A stretch of DNA of 64,000 nucleotides from Silvibacterium bohemicum (lineage in GTDB: Bacteria > Acidobacteriota > Terriglobia > Terriglobales > Acidobacteriaceae). Positions 1-8,816 of the stretch are shown piece by piece (the first letter of the stretch is position 1; each line of letters starts with the position of its first letter). Where the stretch lies: positions 124,001-188,000 of the forward strand of contig NZ_LBHJ01000003.1 in the NCBI RefSeq assembly GCF_001006305.1, written 5' to 3'. The translations under genes were made by a program, and so were the position numbers. The notes below the pieces were generated by a model. It searched no databases, was not told where the DNA came from, and saw only the letters and a program-made list of their open reading frames with translations.

Positions 1-1908
1 GCGCCCCATCCTGGCGATCCCGAATACGATGACGATGGCTACGACGACACACCCAAAGCCATCAATGGAGACAAGGTTACCAAGCCATCTCCCGATGGCA
101 AATGGGAGGCCTTCGTCGAGAACTACAACGTCTGCATCCGCGCCAAGGGGCAGCCGGACAAAGTCTTCCTGAGTCAGGACGGCTCGGAAGGGAACTACTA
201 TGCCTTCGACACGCTCACCTGGTCCCCCGATTCTTCGCATCTGGTGGCGTATCGCATTCGCCCCGGCTATAAACGCGAGATTCACTACGTGGAGTCGTCG
301 CCGGCCGACCAGTTGCAGCCGAAGTCGTCATCCATGGTCTATCCCAAGCCGGGAGATGTTCTTGCGTTGCCCCAGCCGGTGTTGTTCGGCATCGCGCCGA
401 ATCGGCAGTTTTCAATCGCTAACGACCTGTTTCCCAATCCGTATGAAATGACCACCCCGGTGTGGTGGAAGGACAGCCGCGGATTCACCTTCGAATACAA
501 CCAGCGCGGCCACCAGGTCTATCGCGTGATCGAGGTGGATGCTACGAACGGGCGAGTACGCACGCTGGTTGAGGAGTTGAGTGGAACCTTCATCAACTAT
601 GAGCCTCTGGTTCCGGACCAGTTCGATACCGGCAAGAAGGTTCGCGTGGATATAGCCGATGGCAAGGAGATAGTCTGGGCGTCGGAGCGCGATGGATGGG
701 AGCACCTCTATCTCTATGACGCCGCCACCGGCAAGGTGAAGAATCAGATCACCAAGGGCGCCTGGGTGGTTCGCGCCGTCGATCATGTCGATCCTGAGAA
801 GCGGCAGATATGGTTCGAGGCCAGCGGTGTGGATGCGGGGAAAGATCCGTATTACACGCATCCCTACCGCATTAACTTCGACGGCACCGGTCTTACGTCT
901 CTATCGGCACAGGATGCCGACCATCGCGTGGTCTTCTCGTCCGATGGCAAGTATTCTCTCGATCTTTATTCCACGCTGGAGAACCCTCCGGTTTTGGAGC
1001 TGTATAAGACGGACTCGCACAACGCCGCTGCGGACAAGCCTGTGGCAACGATTGAGCAGGCCGATGTGCGCCGGCTTCTCGAAGCAGGATGGAGACCGCC
1101 GGAGGTCTTCACTGCCAAAGGGCGCGACGGCAAGACGGATATCTGGGGAGTGATCTACAAGCCGGCGAACTTTGATCCGCATAAGAAGTATCCGGTGATC
1201 GAATCGATCTACGCCGGACCGCAAGGGTCGTTTGTTCCTAAGGAATTCGGAGTGTACGCGCAGCCGCTGACCGAGCTGGGATTCGTGGTGGTGCAGATCG
1301 ACGGCATGGGCACAAACAACCGCTCCCGCGCCTTTCACGATGTCACGTACCAAAATCTGAAAGACGCGGGATTCGCCGATCGCATCCTGTGGCACCAGGC
1401 AGCCGCGAAAAAATATCCGTGGTATGACATCTCGAATGTCGGCATCTTCGGCACCTCATCCGGTGGGCAAAGCTCGATGGGCGCGCTGCTCTTCCATCCC
1501 GAGTTCTACAAGGTTGCTGTCTCCAACAGCGGTTGCCACGACAATCGCATGGACAAGATCTGGTGGAACGAGCAGTGGATGGGCTGGCCGGTAGGACCGC
1601 AGTACGCGGCGTCTTCCAATGTCGACAATGCGCACCTGTTGCAAGGCAAGCTCATGCTGGTGGTCGGCGAGATGGATAAGAATGTCGACCCCTCCAGCAC
1701 CTTTCAGGTCGTGAATGCATTGATCAAAGCTAACAAGACCTTTAGCCTGCTGGTCGTTCCAGGCGGTGGACATGGCGCAGGCGGCGACTACGGCCAGCGC
1801 ATGCTTGAAGATTTCTTCGTGCAGAACGTGCTGGGGCAGGCGCCTCCCGATTGGAATAATCCCGATGACGGCAGGGTAAGCGATACGAAGGCGGCTGACA
1901 CGAAGTAG
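1..1908 (+). CDS. S9B prolyl oligopeptidase / dipeptidyl-peptidase IV-like serine peptidase, 5' end missing
   Basis: The reading frame is open from base 1, so the N-terminus lies outside the window; 635 codons are visible. The first two thirds match the beta-propeller part of DPP IV-type peptidases (repeated blades such as SPDGKWEAF and [11 protein letters not shown]). The C-terminal third is an alpha/beta hydrolase domain. Its catalytic triad is visible: nucleophile Ser in GTSSGG (1456-1458), Asp in GEMDKNVD (1675-1677) and His in GGGHG (1771-1773). Family members cleave X-Pro dipeptides from peptide N-termini and are usually periplasmic or secreted; the signal peptide cannot be seen here. 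It stands next to a DUF885 peptidase and a hydroxyproline degradation operon, which would fit use of proline-rich peptides, although it is on the opposite strand. Family assignment is firm; exact substrate is not. Confidence 0.9.
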   Translation, partial: APHPGDPEYDDDGYDDTPKAINGDKVTKPSPDGKWEAFVENYNVCIRAKGQPDKVFLSQDGSEGNYYAFDTLTWSPDSSHLVAYRIRPGYKREIHYVESSPADQLQPKSSSMVYPKPGDVLALPQPVLFGIAPNRQFSIANDLFPNPYEMTTPVWWKDSRGFTFEYNQRGHQVYRVIEVDATNGRVRTLVEELSGTFINYEPLVPDQFDTGKKVRVDIADGKEIVWASERDGWEHLYLYDAATGKVKNQITKGAWVVRAVDHVDPEKRQIWFEASGVDAGKDPYYTHPYRINFDGTGLTSLSAQDADHRVVFSSDGKYSLDLYSTLENPPVLELYKTDSHNAAADKPVATIEQADVRRLLEAGWRPPEVFTAKGRDGKTDIWGVIYKPANFDPHKKYPVIESIYAGPQGSFVPKEFGVYAQPLTELGFVVVQIDGMGTNNRSRAFHDVTYQNLKDAGFADRILWHQAAAKKYPWYDISNVGIFGTSSGGQSSMGALLFHPEFYKVAVSNSGCHDNRMDKIWWNEQWMGWPVGPQYAASSNVDNAHLLQGKLMLVVGEMDKNVDPSSTFQVVNALIKANKTFSLLVVPGGGHGAGGDYGQRMLEDFFVQNVLGQAPPDWNNPDDGRVSDTKAADTK

Positions 1909-1954
1909 GCTTACCTTCAGCGGCTCATTGAAACTTTTTCCAAATTTAGATCCC

Positions 1955-2040
1955 GTCATTCTGAACGTAGTGAAGAATCTCAGCGATGTTTATCATGAAG
2001 CATCGCCGAGATTCTTCCTCCCTTTGTCCGTCAGAATGAC
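1955..2040. repeat. imperfect inverted-repeat intergenic element, copy 1
   Basis: The left arm begins GTCATTCTGAACGTAGTGAA and is answered by a right arm ending in CGTCAGAATGAC; the inner parts AGAATCTC and GAGATTCT also pair. It fills the spacer between two converging peptidase genes. A second copy lies at 31283-31367. Aligning the left arm here with the reverse complement of the right arm there gives 27 matches over 31 bases. The inverted symmetry suggests a transcribed hairpin or a short non-autonomous element. It could act as a bidirectional terminator, but there is no clean T-run. Confidence 0.7.
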
Positions 2041-2073
2041 GCTTGTTATGGGGATTGTGTCGATCGCATAACG

Positions 2074-3831
2074 CTATCGCTGTTTCTCGATCCACTCGCG
2101 CATGCGAGTGTCGAAGACATCGAGTGGCAACGGGCCTTCGGCGAGCACGGCGTCGTGGAAGCCCCGAATATTGAACTTCGGTCCTAATTCTTTTCGCGCG
2201 AGTGAGCGCATTTCTAGAATCTTCATCTGGCCCATCTTGTAGGCGAGCGCCTGGCCCGGCCATGCGATGTAGCGATCCACTTCACTCTCGATGTTCTTTT
2301 CATCCATCGCAGTGTGGTCGCGAAAGAACTGGATCATCTGATCGCGCGTCCAGTGATCCTGATGCACGCCGGTATCGACGACGAGCCTTATCGAGCGCCA
2401 CATCTCGTTGCCTAACCGGCCATATTCGCTGTACGGGTCGCGGTAGAAGCCGACTTCTTTGCCGAGGCGCTCGGCATACAGCGCCCATCCTTCTGAATAG
2501 GCGTTATAGTCGCCGAACTTGCGGAAGGGCGGCAGGTCTTTGCGCTCCTGTGCGATCGAGAACTGCATGTGGTGTCCGGGAATGCCCTCGTGGTATGCGA
2601 TGGCTTCCACATTGAGCAGCAGGCGATGTGTCGGATCGTACTCGTTGACGTTGATGCGGCCTGGACGATTCGCCGCGCCGGGCGAATAGTCGGCAGGCAC
2701 GGCATCCGGGGCGCGAAAGGCATCCATCGGCACAACTTCAAGTTTGTTCTCCGGCAGGTGCGCAAAAAGTTGCGGCAGCTTCGCATACATCTGATCGGCA
2801 TAGTGCTGATAAAGGCCTAGGATCTGCGCCCCCGAGCTGCCATAGAGCTTGGGATCTTTGCGGATGTGCTCGTTGAAGCTCTTCACATCGGCATAACCCT
2901 GGGCCTTCGCGATCGCCAGCATCTGAGCGTCGAGCTCCTTCACCTGCGCCAGCCCCATCGCATGAATCTGCTCCGGCGTGAGGTCGGTGGTGGTCATCTC
3001 CTTCACCGCTTCGCGATAGCGCGCATCGCCATCGGGCAACGCCCACACCCCGAAATCGGCGCGTCCGTGCGGCGCATATTCGTCGCGTACAAACGTTGCG
3101 AATTTCGCATAGGTAGGGATTACGTCGATGCGGATCGCGTCCTCGATCACCTGCTTCAATCGACGCTGATCGGTGGCTGAAATCGCTGCCGGAAATTTTT
3201 GGATTGGCTCAGCAAACGGGCTCTCACTCACCGGCTTGTCGGCAATATCCTGGCATTCGGCGGCGACTTTTTCGAGCAGGTAGCGCGGCGGCATCAGGTG
3301 GTCGTGCAGACCGAGGTGCATGTCGTGGGTGATGTCGGTGAAGGCTGTAGGCAGCTGCCGCAGCCTCGACAGGTAGTTCTCGTAATCCTTGACGGTATCG
3401 AACGGCATCTGCGATGGCATCGATGCGTAATCGAGATGCGGCCCGTTCATCTGGTTCACCGGCATCTCCCAATTCTTGAACGGAGCGCCGTCGATCCTGC
3501 GCTGCAGGGTGCGCAGGATCAGGGTGCGATTGAGTCGTCCTTCATCGCTCAGCGTCGCGGGATCGATGGCTTCGAATTGCTGCAGCGCTTCCTTCGCATG
3601 CGCGACCTCGCGCGCAAAGGCGGCGGGAGAGTAGTCGTTCAATCGATCGTTGTAGCGCGTATCGCCGACGTAGGTAGCCGTTTCGGGATTGGTCTTCAGC
3701 TCATATTGCCACTCGGTGTCGAGAGCATCGTTGAGATGCGCATCCTCGTTTGTGGCGGCTACAGATTGAGCGAACGATGGCGAAAATAGAATTGCGGATA
3801 GACAGGCGACAGAGACGATTCTGCGGAACAC
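2074..3831 (-). CDS. DUF885 family zinc peptidase, exported
   Basis: This encodes about 585 aa with the DUF885 hallmark HEGIPGHH, an HExxGHH-type zinc site, roughly 70 percent along, followed by a conserved segment with EGWALYAERLG. Family members are putative metallo-carboxypeptidases or dipeptidases, usually exported. The GTG at 3829-3831 is preferred as start because AAGGGAG lies 4 bases upstream and the product then opens directly with a signal peptide (VFRRIVSVACLSAILFSPSFAQ, cut after SFA). An in-frame ATG at 3858 would add nine residues ahead of the signal and has no visible ribosome site. The gene lies just downstream of the hydroxyproline operon on the same strand, separated by about 110 bases, so it may be read from the same transcript. 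Confidence 0.88.
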   Translation of the reverse strand: MFRRIVSVACLSAILFSPSFAQSVAATNEDAHLNDALDTEWQYELKTNPETATYVGDTRYNDRLNDYSPAAFAREVAHAKEALQQFEAIDPATLSDEGRLNRTLILRTLQRRIDGAPFKNWEMPVNQMNGPHLDYASMPSQMPFDTVKDYENYLSRLRQLPTAFTDITHDMHLGLHDHLMPPRYLLEKVAAECQDIADKPVSESPFAEPIQKFPAAISATDQRRLKQVIEDAIRIDVIPTYAKFATFVRDEYAPHGRADFGVWALPDGDARYREAVKEMTTTDLTPEQIHAMGLAQVKELDAQMLAIAKAQGYADVKSFNEHIRKDPKLYGSSGAQILGLYQHYADQMYAKLPQLFAHLPENKLEVVPMDAFRAPDAVPADYSPGAANRPGRINVNEYDPTHRLLLNVEAIAYHEGIPGHHMQFSIAQERKDLPPFRKFGDYNAYSEGWALYAERLGKEVGFYRDPYSEYGRLGNEMWRSIRLVVDTGVHQDHWTRDQMIQFFRDHTAMDEKNIESEVDRYIAWPGQALAYKMGQMKILEMRSLARKELGPKFNIRGFHDAVLAEGPLPLDVFDTRMREWIEKQR

Positions 3832-3943
3832 GAAGCTCCCTTCGTAGTTGCAAGTCATCGAGAAGCGATGCAGGCATTCTACAGAGGGGAAGCTGTTGCG
3901 CCGCGCCCGTCTTGAGGAAACGAACCCATCTTCTAACGAATAT

Positions 3944-5530
3944 TTATGAAGGGATGGTCTCCCGCGTCATCTCGCCGTTGACCATGCGCAGTACTCCGAG
4001 CGGATTTTCATTCTTCAGCTCTGTGGGAAGCGCGCTCTGCGGCAGGTTCTGATAGCAGACCGGTCGCGCGAAGCGGAAGATGGCCATGCTGCCGACCGAC
4101 GTGACTCGGCTGTCGGAGGTCGCAGGGAACGGCCCGCCGTGAACCATCGCATGGCAGACCTCGACGCCGGTGGGATAGCCGTTGAAGATCACGCGTCCCA
4201 CCTTGCGTTCGAGGATGGCAATGAGTTCCTGATGCGCGGCGAGGTCCTCTTCTGTGCCCAGCAGCGTTGCGGTGAGATGGCCCTGCAGCGCGCGCGCCGC
4301 TTCCAGCATCTGTTTTTCCTCTTTGCAGGTGACGAGCAGGGTGGTGGGGCCGAAGATCTCTTCCGTGAGTGCGGGATTGCTCAGCAAGTCAGCGGCTTCA
4401 GTTTCGAGAAGCGCTGCAGTGGTCTTTGATCCAGCGGATGCATTGGCGGATTCGAATCCAACCCGCACACCGGCAGTCGCCGCTCTGTGTTCCAAACCAC
4501 TCCGATAGTGAGCCGCGATCCCCGGCGTGAGCATAGAGAACTCGGGCAGCTCGGCGGCGCGCTTGCGCAGCTGTTCTGAGAGCTTGTCTGCGTTCTCAGA
4601 CTTGGGCAGAAGCACCAATCCTGGCTTGGTGCAGAACTGCCCCGCGCCCAGCGTGTAAGAGGCGGTGAGCTCGGCGGCGACTTTTTCGTACTGCTGCAAT
4701 GCACCGGGAAGGATGAAGACCGGATTGGAGCTGCTCATCTCAGTGAAGCAGGGGATGGGCTCCGGGCGATTCGCGCACAGCTGCATCAATGCCTTGCCCG
4801 CTGCGAGCGAGCCGGTGAATCCCACGGCTTTGATCAGCGGATGCTGAACGAGCCGCTGTCCTACGTGAATGCCCGAATCGAAAAGCAGTGAGAAGACGCC
4901 GGGGTGCAGACCGCATGCTTTCACGCTGTCGCGAACCGCGTTGCCTACCAGTTCGCTGGTTCCGGGATGCGCCGGATGAGCCTTGACGACAACCGTGTTG
5001 CCGGCCGCGAGCGCCGAAGCCGTATCGCCGCCTGCAACAGAAAATGCGAGAGGGAAATTGCTCACGCCGAAGACCGCTACGGGGCCTATCGGCAGCAGCA
5101 TCGAGCGAATATCGGGGCGGGGCAGCGGTTTGCGGTCGGGCAGAGCCGTGTCGATGCGCGGACCTGTCCACGAGCCTTCTTCGGCCACATCGGCAAAGAG
5201 CCGCAGTTGATTGACGGTGCGGGCCAACTCCCCTTGCAGGCGTGCGACCGGCAGAGCGGTTTCGAGATTCGCACGCTCGATCACTGCATCGGCAATAGCC
5301 TGGATATTGTCTGCGATGGTGCGCAGAAAGTGCGCGCGTTCTTTGCCGGAGAGCTTGCGGTAGCTCGGGAATGCCTCTTCCGCGAGCAGAGCCGCGCGAT
5401 CCACGTCCTCAGGGCCGGCCGATACGAAGCGTGCTTCCAGCTTCTCGCCGGTGGCTGGATTGATGCCGTAAAACTCCGCGCCCGATGCGGAACCATATTT
5501 ATTGCCGAGAAGAGATAAGCCGGTAAACAT
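3944..5530 (-). CDS. 2-oxoglutarate semialdehyde (2,5-dioxovalerate) dehydrogenase, NAD(P)+
   Basis: This is a 528-aa aldehyde dehydrogenase. The catalytic Cys is in GQFCTKPGLV and the general-base Glu in the FTEMSSSNP segment, a form typical of the ketoglutarate-semialdehyde dehydrogenase subfamily. Ribosome site GGAG lies about eight bases before the ATG. It would oxidise 2-oxoglutarate semialdehyde to 2-oxoglutarate, the last step of hydroxyproline breakdown (also shared with pentose and glucarate routes). It follows the deaminase gene by 24 bases and is the last of four co-directional genes that together make the whole pathway, which is why this substrate is favoured over other aldehydes. 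Confidence 0.88.
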   Translation of the reverse strand: MFTGLSLLGNKYGSASGAEFYGINPATGEKLEARFVSAGPEDVDRAALLAEEAFPSYRKLSGKERAHFLRTIADNIQAIADAVIERANLETALPVARLQGELARTVNQLRLFADVAEEGSWTGPRIDTALPDRKPLPRPDIRSMLLPIGPVAVFGVSNFPLAFSVAGGDTASALAAGNTVVVKAHPAHPGTSELVGNAVRDSVKACGLHPGVFSLLFDSGIHVGQRLVQHPLIKAVGFTGSLAAGKALMQLCANRPEPIPCFTEMSSSNPVFILPGALQQYEKVAAELTASYTLGAGQFCTKPGLVLLPKSENADKLSEQLRKRAAELPEFSMLTPGIAAHYRSGLEHRAATAGVRVGFESANASAGSKTTAALLETEAADLLSNPALTEEIFGPTTLLVTCKEEKQMLEAARALQGHLTATLLGTEEDLAAHQELIAILERKVGRVIFNGYPTGVEVCHAMVHGGPFPATSDSRVTSVGSMAIFRFARPVCYQNLPQSALPTELKNENPLGVLRMVNGEMTRETIPS

Positions 5531-5554
5531 TCGTGATTCTCCGTGGTTTGGGGG

Positions 5555-6478
5555 TTACCGCGCGGCGTGCGCAAATGCAACTTCGTGGATGGTAGGACGA
5601 CTCTCGAGGGCTTGAAGGACGATGCGTTTCGTCTCTGCCAACTCGTCACCAGTAATCTCCAGGCGAGGCGGCCGCACGCGCGCGCTTCCCACTCCCACCT
5701 GCTCTTGAACATATTTGATGAGCTGGATGAACTTGGGCACGGTGTCCATGCGCAGCAGCGGCAGAAACCACTTGTAAAGGTCGAAGGCTTCTTTCGATTT
5801 GCCTTCGAGAGCGAGATTGAAGAGGGCCACCGACTCAGCAGGAAAGGCATTCACCAGTCCCGCGACCCATCCGGTTGCGCCCATGGCGATGCCTTCCACG
5901 ATGGCGTCGTCCACGCCGACGAAAATCTTGAGGCGATCGCCGAGCAGCGCTCGAATCGCGGAGACCCGCCGCACATCGGTGCTCGATTCTTTTACCGCGG
6001 CGAAGTTCTCATGCTCACCGGCCAGCTCAACGATCTGCTCCGGGACAAAATCCGTTCCATAAGCGACGGGATTGTTGTAGAGCATGCAGGAGAGCGGCGT
6101 GGCCTTAAAGATGGCAGCGATGTGCGCCTTCATCTCGCGCCAGTCGCCGCGATAAACATAGGGCGGCAGCACCATGAGCCCGGAGCAGCCCGCATCGGCC
6201 GCGGATTTCGCAAGGCTAATGGCGTCTGCCGTCGAGAGCGCGGAGATTGCGGAGACGATGGGGACCGTTTTGCCCGCGGTCGCGACAATATTCTTCAGGA
6301 TGGAAACTTTTTCGCCGGAAGTGAGCGTAGCCGCTTCCCCCAGCGAGCCCAGCATCACCAGCCCGGAGCAGCCGTTCGCGACCATCCACTCGGCGTGATG
6401 GCGCATGAACGTGTGATCGACGCCAAGTTTTTCGTCGAAGGCGGTGGTCATCGCCGGCATCACGCCAAACCAGTTCAT
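5555..6478 (-). CDS. DHDPS-family 1-pyrroline-4-hydroxy-2-carboxylate deaminase
   Basis: This is a 307-aa dihydrodipicolinate synthase/N-acetylneuraminate lyase-family barrel. The Schiff-base Lys is in AAVKESS and the active-site Tyr in LYNNPVAYG; GSLGEAATLT near residue 45 matches the conserved substrate loop. In the hydroxyproline pathway this family removes water and ammonia from 1-pyrroline-4-hydroxy-2-carboxylate to give 2-oxoglutarate semialdehyde. That function is inferred from position between the oxidoreductase and the semialdehyde dehydrogenase. GGAGA sits six to seven bases before the ATG. A true dihydrodipicolinate synthase for lysine synthesis would be the alternative, but the neighbours argue against it. 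Confidence 0.85.
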   Translation of the reverse strand: MNWFGVMPAMTTAFDEKLGVDHTFMRHHAEWMVANGCSGLVMLGSLGEAATLTSGEKVSILKNIVATAGKTVPIVSAISALSTADAISLAKSAADAGCSGLMVLPPYVYRGDWREMKAHIAAIFKATPLSCMLYNNPVAYGTDFVPEQIVELAGEHENFAAVKESSTDVRRVSAIRALLGDRLKIFVGVDDAIVEGIAMGATGWVAGLVNAFPAESVALFNLALEGKSKEAFDLYKWFLPLLRMDTVPKFIQLIKYVQEQVGVGSARVRPPRLEITGDELAETKRIVLQALESRPTIHEVAFAHAAR

Positions 6479-6583
6479 CGTCGGTCTCCAATAGTTCCAG
6501 TATCAAAATTATCAGCTTGCTGTGTGTCGCGTGGGTAAAGGGCCAAATTGAGGGGCCTGCTGTTCCATCCGATGCTCGGGGCT

Positions 6584-7690
6584 CTAGATCATGAAGCGCG
6601 ATGGGAGATAGGGTTCTCTGCCGATTTTGGAGGGCCGCTGCAAGACTGTGTCGGCGAGCAAATGCGCGGTCGCAAGGGAGGTAGTTATTCCCAGACCCTC
6701 GTGGCCGGTGGCTAAGAGCAGCGTGGCATCTTCTGTAGGTCCGATCAACGGCAGCTTGTCGGGCGTGGCTGCACGAAATCCGGTCCAGGCGCGGACTTGT
6801 AAGAGTTTGCTTAAACCCGGCATGTATTCGTCAGCGCGTTGCAGCATCGCATCGAGGATCTCGGCATCGATCTCCGGATGCATGGCCGTGTACTGGCGCG
6901 AGGAGCCGATCAATAGCTGCCCCGAGCGGCGCGGCTGCACGTTGAAGGCAACGGAGTCGGTTGCCACAGAGTGCGCGCTCTGCAGATAGCCAAGCTCGAC
7001 CAGCTGGTGGTGCGCATAGCCCGGATAAGATTCCGCGAGCACCAGATGGCCTTTGCGCGGCTTGATGGGCAGCTTGGGCAACAAAGAAACAGCGGCTACG
7101 CCATTGGCGATGACGATGTGCGCGGCGGAGATCTTCGTTCCTTCACCGAGAGTGACTTCGCCTCGTCTTACGCTCGTGACGGATTTGCCGGGAAGAATCT
7201 CCGCGCCATGCTGCTGCGCGGTAGCGATCAGATAGGCCGTCGCATGCGGCGGCGAGAGCACCGCGTCTTCGGGCGCGAGCAGCGCGCCATGCAGCGGACG
7301 AAGGTTCGGCTCGGCTTCGGCAAGTGCCTCGGTGTCGAGAATCTGCGATGGAATGCCGGCATCCGCGTAAAGCTTGTGTTTGCGGCGAACTTCCTCCATC
7401 TCGGCTTCGTCGGCTGCCAGCCATAGCGTGCCGCACCGATCGTATTCAATGTCGCTGGGAAGGGACGCGGAGAGCGCATGCCAGAGCTGCTGCGAGTAGC
7501 GGGTGAGAGCGAGCTGAGCTACGGAGTTGTCCATGACCACGACGTGGCCCATGGCCGCGCCAGTTGCTCCGCTGGCAGGACTGTCTCGTTCGACGACCAG
7601 CACGCGCAAGCCTTCTGCTGCGAACTGAGCGGCACACGCCGCGCCGACGATTCCCGCGCCAATGACTACGACATCATAAGTTGCGCTCAT
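6584..7690 (-). CDS. FAD-dependent D-amino-acid (D-hydroxyproline) oxidoreductase
   Basis: This 368-aa DAO-family flavoprotein opens with the dinucleotide-binding motif VVIGAGIVGAACA and VVERD at the end of the second strand; the C-terminal part has GFRAATPDKLPLIG and GHEGLGIT, usual for this family. It would oxidise cis-4-hydroxy-D-proline to 1-pyrroline-4-hydroxy-2-carboxylate. Its ATG overlaps the stop codon of the upstream epimerase gene (ATGA at 7687-7690), indicating translational coupling. It is a single-subunit form; no separate small ferredoxin-like subunits of the heteromeric dehydrogenase are present nearby. Sarcosine or glycine oxidase activity cannot be excluded from sequence alone. 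Confidence 0.88.
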   Translation of the reverse strand: MSATYDVVVIGAGIVGAACAAQFAAEGLRVLVVERDSPASGATGAAMGHVVVMDNSVAQLALTRYSQQLWHALSASLPSDIEYDRCGTLWLAADEAEMEEVRRKHKLYADAGIPSQILDTEALAEAEPNLRPLHGALLAPEDAVLSPPHATAYLIATAQQHGAEILPGKSVTSVRRGEVTLGEGTKISAAHIVIANGVAAVSLLPKLPIKPRKGHLVLAESYPGYAHHQLVELGYLQSAHSVATDSVAFNVQPRRSGQLLIGSSRQYTAMHPEIDAEILDAMLQRADEYMPGLSKLLQVRAWTGFRAATPDKLPLIGPTEDATLLLATGHEGLGITTSLATAHLLADTVLQRPSKIGREPYLPSRFMI

Positions 7691-8640
7691 GCTGTGATAC
7701 CTGCACGAAACGGATCGTTCGCGTCGAAGATCAGCGACGACTCGGCGATGACGTATGCCGTTCCTGTGATGCTGGGCAGGATGCGGCCGTCGACGATCTG
7801 GATTTCGCCCTCAAATACAGTGCCGAGAATGCCCTCCTGCCGCCAGAGCTGTCCTGGCTTCAACTTGCCGTCGGCGGCCATGCAGGCCATCTTGGCGCTG
7901 GTTCCTGTACCGCACGGGGAGCGATCGTAGGCTTTGCCGGGGCAGAGGACGAAATTGCGGCTGTCCGCATTGCCATTCGATGGAGGCCCGAACAACTCGA
8001 TGTGGTCGATCTCTTTCCCGTCGTCACCGGTGACCCCACTGGCTGCGAGAGCATTGCGCGCCGCCCAGCTGAAGGCGGTGAGCTGCTCCACATTTTGCAG
8101 GGTCAGCGGCAGGGGGTGGTCTTCGACCAGATAGAACCAGTTGCCGCCCCAGGCGATATCGCCGCGTACCTCGCCGCAATTCGGAACCATCACCGGTACA
8201 TTTTTCCGGCTGCGGTAACTGGGCACATTGCGCACCGTTACTTTGCCGGAATTGTGCAGCGTGGAGCTGACTACGCCCACCGGCGTCTCGATGCGATGAG
8301 TTCCGGCGCCGATCCTGCCCATGTGAGCGAGCGTGGCCACCAAGCCGATAGTTCCATGGCCGCACATGCCCAGATAGCCGACATTGTTGAAGAAGATGAC
8401 ACCTGCGGCGCAGCTTGAATCTTCGGGCTCGCAGAGGAGCGCGCCCACCAGCACATCCGAGCCGCGCGGCTCGTTTACCACTGCGGACCGGAAGTCGTCA
8501 TGGTGCGTGCGAAGCCGCTCCAGGCGCTGCTGCAGTGGGCCGGCACCGATATCAGGGCCTCCGGCAATCACCAGCCGTGTCGGTTCGCCAGCGGTGTGCG
8601 AATCGATCACCTCGATTCGCTGCGTCAATAGTTTGTTCAT
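7687..8640 (-). CDS. 4-hydroxyproline 2-epimerase (proline racemase family)
   Basis: This is a 317-aa proline racemase-family enzyme. Both catalytic cysteines are present: one in MCGHGTIGLV and the second in SPCGTGTSAKM. Two cysteines mark racemases and epimerases; the related trans-3-hydroxyproline dehydratase has Thr at the second place. It would convert trans-4-hydroxy-L-proline to cis-4-hydroxy-D-proline, opening the pathway completed by the three downstream genes. It is the first gene of the operon, and the 176-base gap to the divergent phosphofructokinase gene must hold both promoters. Proline racemase is the alternative; operon context makes the epimerase much more likely. Confidence 0.88.
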   Translation of the reverse strand: MNKLLTQRIEVIDSHTAGEPTRLVIAGGPDIGAGPLQQRLERLRTHHDDFRSAVVNEPRGSDVLVGALLCEPEDSSCAAGVIFFNNVGYLGMCGHGTIGLVATLAHMGRIGAGTHRIETPVGVVSSTLHNSGKVTVRNVPSYRSRKNVPVMVPNCGEVRGDIAWGGNWFYLVEDHPLPLTLQNVEQLTAFSWAARNALAASGVTGDDGKEIDHIELFGPPSNGNADSRNFVLCPGKAYDRSPCGTGTSAKMACMAADGKLKPGQLWRQEGILGTVFEGEIQIVDGRILPSITGTAYVIAESSLIFDANDPFRAGITA

Positions 8641-8816
8641 CGTGACAGAGCTTCTTTGCCGGAGACTTGCGACACCCCTCGATCTTAACCCGGCCGCTTC
8701 CGGCGCACGCGACGGTGCGGAGAGCCCCCTGCCGCGAGATCACCGCGTGGATTTTGCATCGCGACGCCGGGCCGTTATCATCGCTGCGGAGAACTTTTCC
8801 CGAGGAGAGCATAACG

